A DNA stretch of 64,000 bases. It comes from Chrysoperla carnea (Eukaryota > Arthropoda > Insecta > Neuroptera > Chrysopidae). This document shows, piece by piece, positions 23,436-35,200 of the stretch. A program made the translations under genes and the position numbers. The stretch lies in NCBI RefSeq assembly GCF_905475395.1, contig NC_058342.1, forward strand, positions 37,256,640 through 37,320,639, given 5' to 3'. Each line of letters begins with the position of its first letter. Positions within the stretch are counted from its first letter, which is position 1. The notes under the pieces are model-generated. The model made no database searches and was not told the origin of the DNA. It saw nothing but the letters and a program-made list of their open reading frames with translations.

Positions 23436-26400
23436 ATCAAGCATTTTATCCAAAATTACCCTGGCACTTGTACATCCTTAAATGAATATTATTGACAACA
23501 ATAAATGATAAAAATATGTAATAAATTGCTTTATAAAAATTGATAATGATTTCAAAATATTTGAAATGAATTTATTTGATGAAAATAAAAAAATATATAT
23601 ATTTATTATATTGACCGTCACTAGGTAACCACTCATTAGTATTATTTAATGACGTTTGCATTATTTTATGTACCTTTACCTATGTAAAAGAGCTCCTAGG
23701 CGTAGGTACCTAGCCATCTAGTCACCTAGCTAGCACCTATGCCTCTACATAGTGTACAGTGCACACTGAATCATTTTAGAATCATTTCAAAGATAATTTT
23801 TTTGTACCTCAACCTATCGAGCCAATTTTTTAATGTTCAGAAAGGCCCATATATCAAAATCTACATCTAACTTGGTGTCGCTAGAAAGTTTGGCCAGTGC
23901 TATGGGGAAAATAGACCAATTATTAGAATCCATACCTGAGGTGATTTTTGAAAATTATAAACTTCGGAAATAGTCAACAAAATGGGCTAGAAACGTATAC
24001 ACGGGGGTTTGTGGCTTCGCTGATCACTATTCCGTAGTAAGGATGTGGGTATACTACCCTCAACCCTCCTGGAAAAATGGAAAAAAAGTATTCTCAGTGG
24101 TATAATCTAACTTCGGAATCGTAATCATAGTTCGAGGGGGCCCCATAGTTCGAGGTACAAAATTCTTCAATTTACACTTTTTTCGTCTAAAATGATTCAT
24201 CTAGTAAGTGTAAGTACTATGTACAGTGTACAGTGTACATGCATACACCTTAACTTAATACCTAAATAGTTTTGAATGCAACAGGTACCCACAGGGCATG
24301 ACTTTTCAACATTCTTTAGTGTAATATCATTTACTAGGGTTGCCTGTGTCTCTTCAAACCTCTCTCTTTACTCATCATTTACTTTTTTAAGACTACTCAC
24401 ATGTTAATAATTGTAGCCATCCTAATTTCTAAAACATTCTGATATATTAATTTTTAAAATACGAATTTTTGATAAAAAAAATCAAAATTTTATCCAAAAA
24501 CATTCAACTTAGACAAAAAAAAAATTTTTACATTTTTTTTAAAATAAATATATTTCAAAATAATTTTATTTCTTTAAATATTTATTTTGATAAAAATTTG
24601 TAAAATTTGGTTGTTTTTGATGATTTTTATATCAAAATAATAAACTGGTTACAACAAATTTTGTTACGTAATTCATTTTTATTTTTTTATCAAATACAGT
24701 ATTTATAAAATATTGTAAATCTGTATTATTAAGTTTTATTATTTATGTATAAGAAAAGTTTGAATATTTATATCAATTAAAAGAACTAATTGAATAAATA
24801 CTATACTTTAATATAGATACGTACTTAAAAAATTGGTCGTTATGCCTTACATATGAGATAATAAGGTTCAAAGTAATAGTTTTATCATTCTGAAAATAAA
24901 TAAGTTAAAAAAATCAAACTGGATTTTAAACTGAAAAGAATAAAACAAGCTCAAATCTTCCCGGGTCCCGATTGTTAGGATCGGACAGTCCTACTAAATA
25001 ACATAACACTTTGTATTATTCAAATTAAATTTGTAATACAGTTTCAATGTATAAAATTAATGAGTTAAAACAGAATGGGAATATATTTAAAAAGAGATGG
25101 CACTATACGTGTATCCCAGAATTGTTGTTGTAACTAAACCTATGTTTATATTTTACTCATATGGAATAAAATCGAATGATTTTAATGATTTCAAAGAATT
25201 CCTTTTTCAAATTTTATAATTAAAAGCATTTTCATCAAATTTATGCAATTATCATTACATTCATGCAATACGAATAATACAATTAAGGTCACAAACGACA
25301 AGATATTTTTTGTCTTTTATTATTTTGCTAAATAATTTCCTATTTTCACTGATTTTCATAGATAGAATATCAATGGTGCCATCTAGTACATGGAACCAAA
25401 ACTAAATATTATTCCAATATTAAGGGAAAGGGCCTACTCATTCTTTGGGGCAGGGGGAGGTAAGCAAAACGGGTACTTTTTGTATCAGAAATTTTTAATC
25501 TAAAACTTCATAAAATCAATGGTTTTGGTCTTGAACACCAATTAAATCAATGGTAAATCCAAGTCTTTAGAGGAAAGGTTTCTGTGCTTGCCTGTCCCCC
25601 AAGGTACGCCTTTGAATAAGGGTCAATCGGCTTAGGATATTTAGCGACTTTCTGCGAGTACCATGGCACATTGCACCATTTTTTCAATAAAAAATGAGTA
25701 TACGACCATTAAAACGATTAAGCGATTTGTACTAACATTTTTCTAACAAGATTCACTGTGTTGAGAGAGATTCCCCCTCCCCCCAAATTAAAATCTGCTC
25801 ATAAAAGACAGTCTGGAACAACAAAAGTTCCGGTTGTAGCTCCTTTTTTAATTTTCCAGTTTATATAATGGACTCTCATTTTTCTCAGAATAATAATAAT
25901 TACGGCGAAAGACCTACCCAAATGAATGTGGATACCCTAAGATCAATTTCAATTTCTTACTTACGCTTGAGATTAAAAAATGGAGTGATTTCGCTTTCTG
26001 TCCAAGCCCATCGTTATTTATTGTATCTGGCTTAAAAATATTTATAATTCTATGAAAGCACCATAAAAGCATTTATTTTAAAACCAGTTATATTATTCTA
26101 TGTTCTAAAACTTTCCACAAATATTTCCACTTTTTTAATCGATATTGCCATCTGTTGAGTTAATTCAGAAACTAGTAAAATTCAATAGAAGAACGTAGCT
26201 CGAAACAAAATAATAACATAGCTCGAACTAGAATAGAAAAATAACGAGTGAAGTCCCATCATATCATAATTAGTGATAGAAATATCGAGAATTTTATTTT
26301 ATGGCTGCCATTGCATTGAATGTATACAGATAGTTAAATTAATTATGAAATTTTGTCACAGATTGTCATACAATCGTACCGTTAGATGAATAAATAGTTA

Positions 26401-26643
26401 TTACCGGATATTCATTTTTAAAAACAATCAACTTCCTCCCAAAAATGGTAATACCTTCAATACAAATACAAACACAATGTGATATTGCTATATTCACTAA
26501 AAATAACAATTTAACACATTCCTAAGAAATGCGAATGCCAAGTAGGCTGTCCTAGGTAACGCGCGTTTAATCAGGTTTTGATATCTATCAAGCTTGAAAG
26601 GATGAGATAATTTTTGGGTAATTTTATCGATATCCTTTAAAAA

Positions 26644-27200
26644 CAAGTGAAAACACACAATTGACTGAGTTAACTGTTGAAATACCATGTATAGACAGAA
26701 GTTGATTACGGAATAATTTGTTTTTTCACGTCATGTAAGTAACGAAAGATAGCTAGCCACACATACATGTCACACACACATGACTGGTATGTACTATATA
26801 TACTATAAAATGTTCTAACCTAATTTACGCTCTCACGGGTAAATAGTGATGTTTTCGAAAAAATGTTTCAAGCGAAAGTTGTTTATTTTTTTATAAGGAA
26901 CATTTCTTACATTTAAACTTTTGTTCTATCTCTAACGGTTTACAAAGTGGGTCCGTAGACTTCAATTGACCTATATTGCTCATTTACGAACTCGACCGAA
27001 CTTTTTATGCCCTCAGCACGCTGTAAAAATTTCAACTTGATATCTTTTTTTGTTTTTGATTTATGGTGTTGTCAGACGGGAAGACAGACAGCCGAAAATG
27101 GACTATTTAGGCGATTTTATGAACACTTATACTAAAATTTTGTTGGTTGCATCATATTTTTAAGCGTTAAAAACTTGAGACTAAAATTAGTATACCATGA
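26644..27200 (+). repeat. Dispersed family A, near full-length copy
   Basis: It opens with CAAGTGAAAACACACAATTG, the same start as the 39968 and 50846 copies. It contains CTCTCACGGGTAAATAGTGA and the GACAGACAGCCGAAAATGG block, and ends at TTAGTATACCATGATG. Confidence 0.75.
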
Positions 27201-28168
27201 TGAGAGTTTTTCTCTTTATTCTTTAACTTTGTAAATCATAACCTCTACATAATTTTAAAGTCTATAACCTCTACATAGTTTAAGAGTGCTGACCACCTCT
27301 CGTTCACAGTACAGACTTTCAATTGCAATTTTACCAAATCAACTTCGATCAAACGATAAACATTTCGATTTGATGGATTATTACAAAGTAATCAGGTCTC
27401 GTTAATTTGTTAGAATATGATTAATTGGAACTGACATTTTCCAAGAATCCAAGGTTTCTGTTTAGGGGAGTCCCCTTTTATCAATTCACACATCCCTTCT
27501 CAATTGTTACTGTGATTGATGTTATTAATTCGAATAGTGAAATGGTTTCGAGGAATAGTTTTTGGAAGGTGGAGACTGCAGGAGGTGAATCAAATAAAAA
27601 ACACATTTAATTTTATTGAATGAATAATTTTAAATAATTTTTTTAAGTACAAAACTTGTACTAAAGTCCATTTTTTTTCTGGATGAATACAATAAATAAT
27701 TAAATTTTTTTTTTATAAACAAATTTATCTTTTTAAACAATTATTAATTAACACAACCTTATTAAATTATCAAAGATAATTTATGACAACACTACTAGAT
27801 ATTTGAAACGAAATTTCAAAATCTAGCTTCAGTTTCTAGATCCGTTTTTATATTACAAACTCGTATTTCGAGCTACAATTTATCCATCAGTTGTATGATT
27901 TAGCCACCGATTGTATCGATTTTACTTGTCCAATATATTGGTCCGGGAGCGGACTGCAAAATCACTTGATCCGTAGGTAAGCGGTTTTGTAATAACCCGT
28001 AAAAAGGATGGCAACTATACCAGACGGGGAGAGGAGAGGGGGAATTTGTAATGCCATATTGAGATACCCACATTATAAATGAGGTAACAGAATTTTTGGA
28101 AGCGCTGAACTTGAATATCACAACATAAATGGCCCCCGAGGTACTTGGTGCCCAGGGGAGGCAGTTTT

Positions 28169-28332
28169 CACCTCGTGTCTTGGAGTTTTACAAGAATATG
28201 TAACATATTTCGTGTAAACTCGTTACTCGAAGGTTTTCGAGGTCGCTTAACACGAATAGTACTACGAAAATTGATCGCGAGGTCGGACTAAATATGTTAT
28301 ATATTGTCGTTAGACTCCAAGAGACGAGGTGT
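28169..28332. repeat. Foldback element, 22-bp arms
   Basis: CACCTCGTGTCTTGGAGT (28169) is inverted at 28314-28332 (ACTCCAAGAGACGAGGTG). The interior is non-coding. It lies downstream of the exchanger gene's stop codon. Confidence 0.5.
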
Positions 28333-29268
28333 ATACCTTGGGGGACATTTTCGTTGTAATTTTGGAGCTCAGGGATCCCAAAAACCCCCGATTCAGTTCT
28401 TCATTTCTCCCTCATTACTTTCGTTCACAAAGTTTGTAGACGCGCTCAAATCGAATGCAAAAAAAGCATCCCGACCTGTCTTGCTGCTCAATCGACAGTT
28501 GACCCGTTTTAGTGCTTTATTTCTTCGTCTAATTCTAGAGATGAGAAATATTAGTTCATTATTTTTCTTGAGATTTCTCAGTTCAATCAGTTCTGTGAGA
28601 GTCGAAGTAGGTAAATCATACTGATGATGACTTCATTGTAGATTGAAATACTTATTTATAATAATTAGATACGAGCCTAGGAATCATTTTTAATCAATCA
28701 ATATATATTAATACTTTTTTTTAATACTTTAAATAAATTTCATTCCATTTAGTTAACAATGAAACGTTTCTTGAGATCAATCAATAAATATATTTATAAT
28801 TATGTATATTTAAAAAAATAATTACTACGCATGCGTGGTATCGTAATTGTTACTTGTTCATTTGTTTTTTTTTTAAATGGAATAACATTTTTTTCTTTTG
28901 TTTTTTATTCTTTTTTTGTTTAATACTTATTTAATACTAAAAAGGATTCGGTGGTTTCTTTTTGAGAGCAAATGTGTCACAGTGTAGGGATCTCAAAATT
29001 ATTATCAAAGCTTTTTTATTTTAAAAACGTCTTACCTAGAAAGATCACCATAAAATTTTTAGTACACACTTTTTTATCACTGGGGTTTTTTTTTCAAGCC
29101 ATTGTATGCGACACTGCCCCAAATGCACAATTTGAGAATCTGTCTCTAACAAAATTGAAATCTGTGTCGCCATATTTGTGTGTGTGTGTGTTTTGAGGGG
29201 GGAGGTGAAGTACCTTTTTTTTTTTAAATATCCTGTTGTGATTCCAAATGTATGAAGGATACAGAATT

Positions 29269-32200
29269 TCAAATATTTTTTCCAAGACGTAATCCAGCTA
29301 ATCGTACACGTGTATCGACTGTTACACTGCCCAGTCCTAAATCGCCACCCGATAAACTGTCCATCTAAAGGGCAGCAAAAAAAATCTTTGAAAACAAATA
29401 AAAAAAAACAAAGTTGAAATTAACGAAAATAAACCAAAAGACGCTCAAACAAACAAATCAAATAAAAGAACAAAAAAAAAAACAAAATAATTTTTATTTT
29501 AACAAGTTTTTTCTACGCCTATCGAGTTTTCGACAAACTCATTTACAAAGATCTTATTTACTAGGGTTGCCGAATCAAAATCAATTTACGATCAATCTGG
29601 TAACCCTGAACCAAACAATAAACAAAATAAAACCCTGATTCACATTTACAATTTTTATTTACAAAATATATTTTCTAAATTTTTCTTTTTCTAAGTGCCC
29701 GTAAATTTTTAATATTTATTGAAATTTGTTCCATTTGTGGTTTGGGAGGAACTTTTCGATTCTCGATTCTCCTTGTGTAAAAATTTACAAGGCATTTAGT
29801 AAAAAAAAAAAAGACTAAAACTTAAAACAAAAATAAATTCACTAGCCGATTTCAATTAGACGAAAAAATTGCCATAATTATCCAAATTCCTCCACTGCAA
29901 AATAACTAATTGAAGCTAATTGAACTCGACTACACAGCCCATTTTAAATTAGTGTGTGTATTAGTGCAGAATGCACCCTGTCTTGTTCACAATGACATTC
30001 ATCAAGTCTACCCCATTACCCGTCAATTAATGACGTATCTAATTCATTGAATGCGTAGTGTACATATACAGGGTGTTCTATTATTGATTGCAGAAAATTA
30101 TACTAGTGAATTAAGCTCATCAAGACAAATGGAAAAGCTCTTTAGCAAATTTCGATCTGAGGTCTAATTCAGGAGATATGGCTATGGGAAAATAGAAAAA
30201 TTTATGGATTCACAAACCTATCAAACTCATTAAACGTAGTAGGTGCCACAATAATTGATTGTAAATTGATGTAATTGGGTAAATTGGATAAAATTGGGCC
30301 TCAGATCGAAATTTGATTCATACCTTTTCTAATTGTCTTGTTAAGCTTAATTTACTCGCATAATTTTCTGCTATCAATAATAGAACACTCTGTATAAGTA
30401 TATTGCGCATATACAAACAAGTTTATGTGGATTTTAAAAATGAAACCCACACTTGGCTTGGAAAGACTCAATTTTAAAAGATCATTGTTATATAAAACTA
30501 GGTATCTAAAACAAATATGGTGCACAAACTTATTAAAATTAAACCATCTACCAAAAAAAAATATATAATAAATCAGTGCTCGTTGATTTACGTCAAAAAT
30601 TTGCTTATCTAAAAAACAATTGTGAATTTTTTGTAAACGAATTCTGTAAACAAAACGCTTCGCTTCGCTGTTCATCAACAAGTCTGAGAAAAGAAAACAT
30701 ATTTAATTTAAAAATTCAACTATTTTTAGAAAATAAGTAGCTAAAAGTTGTGCCCTCGCGGGTAAACAATGATGTTTACGAAAAAATACTTCAAACAAAA
30801 ATTGTTTATTTTTTTATAAGGAACATTTTTTATGTTTAAACTTTTGTTCTATCTCTAACGGTTTACAAGATGAGTCTCATGAACCCAAGACGCAATTGAC
30901 CTATGTTGCTGATGTATGAACTCGACCTCACTTTTTACGTCATAATGCTTTTATTACATAAAAAGTTGATGAAAAGCGTCGCAAGCGTACTAATATATAA
31001 CTTTTGTACAAAAATTTTTTCACAATTCATTAATAATAAAATTAAAAACTACAATTACAGTCAAACTCAGTTATAGCGACGACTGTGAAACTTAACAGGG
31101 CCCAGCAATTATTACTAGGGGTTAGAACACTCAAATTATTCTTCTTAGGAGAAAAATGAAAGCCCAGTTGTTAAGGGACAAGTTGGAAAACCAAACAGTC
31201 GGGTTGACACACTGGTTATACAAATTTTTAGAACGAAGTAGAAGAGAAAGAATAGAATAGAAATCGTCACGTAAGTATGTGAAATATGCTGTGTGTGTGC
31301 CATACCCAAGGCAACCACTAAATGTTCATCTCATGATTAAGGATGACCAGGCTGTGAGCTGGTTCTCGACTCTTTGCTGTTCCAACTTGTGTTTTGAGGA
31401 GTGGATTATCATTTTTCTTGGTCCAAAAGTGATTTTTAGTGTTAAAGTCACCAAATTAGCCTCTTAGTGACATTTTTCTCAAAAGTTAGTAATTCCAGAT
31501 AAAAAGTACCTAAGTTAAAAGGTTGGGGTGGATTTTGGAGGACACTGTAACTGATTTTGACTGTAATTAAATAAACTAAACTAAATTAAAAATAATTAAA
31601 TTTAATAAATTCATATTTAGTGAATTAATTAAAAACTGGCACAACGCAATACTTTCTAAATTTCTAACTTTCGAATAGAAATAGAAATAAGCTCAAATTG
31701 TACATTTAATAAAATCAAAAACAATTACAATTATTGGAACATAAATTCTCACTAATACAGCAAATGACTAAAAACAAATGTGATTTGTACGCACGCGTAC
31801 AATACGTGTACTTATTACATAGTGTATTGGTACTGATACACTCTGTATCATCAAGTGATGTTTAAAAGAGGATCATTTTAATTTTAACACCGCACCTTTT
31901 CAACTGCTCAAGATAAGAAGTGCTCAAAATTATTTTGCCCGTTTTAAAATTTTCTGAAGTCATGAAAATTCAGTTCATTTAACTGTTAAACAAATATTTT
32001 CGAAGAAATTGCCTGAAAAGGATTCGGTAAATAAGTTTTATCGAAATCGGAAACAACAAAATTTTCACGATTTTTTACAATTTGAATATTTGAAAAAATC
32101 GAAAAAATAAAAAAATTTTTTATGTATTTTATTAGAATTCGATAAAAATTACTTTATAAGGCTAATTTGTTCCAGAAAATTCAAAAATAGGGTGTATTTG

Positions 32201-35200
32201 ATGATAGGGCGAGTCATTTTTAAGATATCGCTTATTTCAAAGCAATTTCATGCGATATCTCGAAAACTATTTATTCAATCGCCAAATAAACACGATTTTT
32301 GTAATTTTTGGGTCAAAATTACCTTATAAACTTAGTTTTATCCAAATCGGAAACAAAAAGTTTTATTTGTAAAAATCGAAAAAATCATAAAAAATTCAAA
32401 AAAACACAATTTTTGTAATTTTTGGTTAGGTTGGGTTGGGTTGGGTTGGGTTGGGTTAGGTTGGGTTAGGTTGGGTTAGGTTGGGTTGGGTTGGGTTAGG
32501 TTGGGTTGGGTTGGGTTAGGTTGGGTTGGGTTGGGTTGGGTTGGGTTAGGCTGGGTTAGGTTGGGTTGAGTGTGGGTGTGGGTGGTGGTGGTGGTGGTGG
32601 TGGGTGGTGGTGGTGGTGGTGGTGGTGGTGGTGGTGGTGGTGGTGGTGGTGGTGGTGGTGGTGGTGGTGGTGGTGGTGGTGGTGGTGGTGGTGGTTGGTG
32701 GTGGTGGTGGTGGTGGGTGTGGGTGGTGGTGGTGTGGGTGGTGGGTATGGGTGTGGGTGTGGGTTGGGGAGAATATTTTCTCGGTTTTTTGCAATTTTCT
32801 TAAGGAGTAAAAAGGGATAAAAATCAGTTTATAAGGATAATTTGACCCAAAAAATTCAAAAATCGGGTTTAATTTACGATAGGGCGACTAGTTTTTAAGA
32901 TATCGCTTATTCTAAAACGATTTCATGCGATATCTCCAAAACTACTATTTCAATTGTCAAATAAACACGATTTTTGAAATTTTTAGGTCAAAATTAACTT
33001 ATTAAACTAAGTTTTATCGGAAACAAACAACTTTTTCACGATTTTTTGCAATTTTCTTTTTTTAAAAATTAAAATAATTTTGATACAACTCGAAAGATTT
33101 TGATACAACTCGAAAATTTCTATGATACCGTCCGAAATCCTACTTTATGAATAAATCTCTAGCCACCGACTTCGTCTTGAAACGAACTGAATTTTCTCTA
33201 CTCATATCAAATGCTGTAGACTAAGAGCTAAGAGCCTAAGCTGTTACAATGTTACACATGTAAACTATTACAAGCTAATCTTGAGCTGAAATTAATAATA
33301 TTCGAGTAAATTATAAAGACTGTTCCATTTTCGATGATATTTTTCAATGACAAGTGTCATCTATGAATAGTAATCAAAAGTTACCAAAGATCAGAATCAC
33401 TTCGTTAGTAGTTCATTGTACAGCTTTAACTATTATTACATAGATGTCGCGTTTAAAAGTTTTGTTTCTAAGGTTACGGTGTTAAACCTGTTGCTATATT
33501 CGTAACGCACGTTCATCGATGAAATATTTCACCATTTTGGTTAGTTTTGGTTGTTGTCACTTGTCTCTTAACCTCAATACATGAAATCAACATCAAATAA
33601 GGTTACATTTAAAAATAGGATCGTAGATGGAACAATCTAGATTGAATTTTCTCATTAAATTAAGGTTATGCGGTAACGGTAACGGTAACGGTAATGGTAA
33701 CGTTATCGTTTAAGTAACTATAACTAAAATACAAATGTATGTACTTAAAACAATTTTAAATTGCACTAAAATCAACAAAAACAAATTAAAAATACTGATA
33801 ATCAAATCAAAATTGAACTAAAATCATATCCATTGACTAAATTGTGAATTCAAACATTATTCGAGATTGACTCAGGTCAGGTGCGGAGTCAAGGGGCCGG
33901 GGTAGGGGCAGGGTCAAGGTATATTAAATCGTGCGTTCTAAAACAAAAGAAAAATAAAACTTAACAAAGCTAAATCACAATCAACAAATAAATACCAACA
34001 AAAACAATTTATTTCAATTTCCGTTTTTTTTGGGAATAATTCCGAATTCAAATCGAATGTGTACAGTCGTAAACATTTTTTAGGAATACAAATTTTTTAA
34101 GTGCTACTAAAATCTCAAGTTTCTGGCCACGGTCAGTTTATTTTAAGGGAAGAAATGATCTGAAAATCGTTTTTTTTAACAAGTACACTGTGTGCTGTGT
34201 CCGTCAGATTATTGTCAGTTTCAAACAATGGATGGCGAGTAGTTTTTGAGATATCGATCAGTTCAAAAAACTATTCATTCAATCGTCAAATATACACGAT
34301 TTATGTAATTTTTGGGTCAAAATTACCACTATATGAATGGTGTACTCGATAGGTTACGCACCATTAAACGTAACGAGGTCATTGGATCACTAGATTTTTA
34401 TTCCTCATATTTTTTCTCAAACTGTTGTTACCCCTTACTACAAAATAGCTAGCTTATAGAAGGTTTTTCGACTATGTTTGATTGAATTCAAAATTATACC
34501 CAAAAGCCAAGAGATTAAATGTATCTCACCCGATCAGCTCGTGAATAATCTTCATCTGGACATAGTTCCGAATCAGAATCTCTCGCATTTGATCTAATAC
34601 CATCCTAAAAATTAAATAAATCGTTTAAATCACCAACACAATGGAAGCGAAGGCAAAGAAATGGCTCGTAATAATACCTGAGTCATCTGTTCAGTGGTGG
34701 TAAGTAATCGTGCAATTGGATTACAACACACTGGTAACGTTTCTAAGAGTGTAGGCCGTGAATGTGTTAAGAAGGGCTTCATGTAGCGAGAATCAAAATT
34801 ACCCCAAACTCGAGCTAACATAGCCTTGTCACCTTGTGACGTTGTTGAACCACTTGTTGGTGATGGTAGGTTCGTTGTACCTTGTGCACCAACAACACCC
34901 GTTCCACTCACATTCGATACACCATCCTAAAAACAAAAAAACATCGAGATTATGGAAATTTATTTCGAATCTAAAATTATAACAGCCCCCAAAATAGTGT
35001 AGCAAAAATTCGATCAGTATTCAAGTCGAATTATCTAAAGAAAAACAGGTTGTCTAGCATTGCAATTGTTGGCTTGTCATGGTGAGCAAACTGGTAGAAA
35101 TCGTCACGTAAGCATATTTTGTGTGTGTGCCATGGAAACCCATAAAAATTTCAGCTTGATATCTCCTTTTTGAGTTATGGTGTCCACAGACAGACAACCC

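Larger units (their letters stand above)
19756..29268. other. Intergenic region between EPS8 and the Na+/H+ exchanger gene
   Basis: About 9.5 kb, with no protein gene recognised. It contains the likely EPS8 promoter and 5' exon side (right of 19755), two family-A repeats, foldback elements and AT-rich sequence. Two AATAAA signals on the minus strand at 29020-29015 and 28909-28904 could end the exchanger transcript, giving a 3' UTR of roughly 270-380 nt. Confidence 0.55.

Noticed and set aside
27900..28624. Two short frames (27900-28121 minus, 28304-28624 plus) in a G+C-richer patch
   Set aside because: No recognisable domain; the region contains a foldback repeat, so these are more likely repeat-derived than genes.
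32546..32820. Open frames encoding poly-Thr/His/Pro (minus) and poly-Gly, Val or Trp (plus)
   Set aside because: They are translations of the GGT microsatellite in every frame; no start context, splice logic or unique sequence supports a gene.
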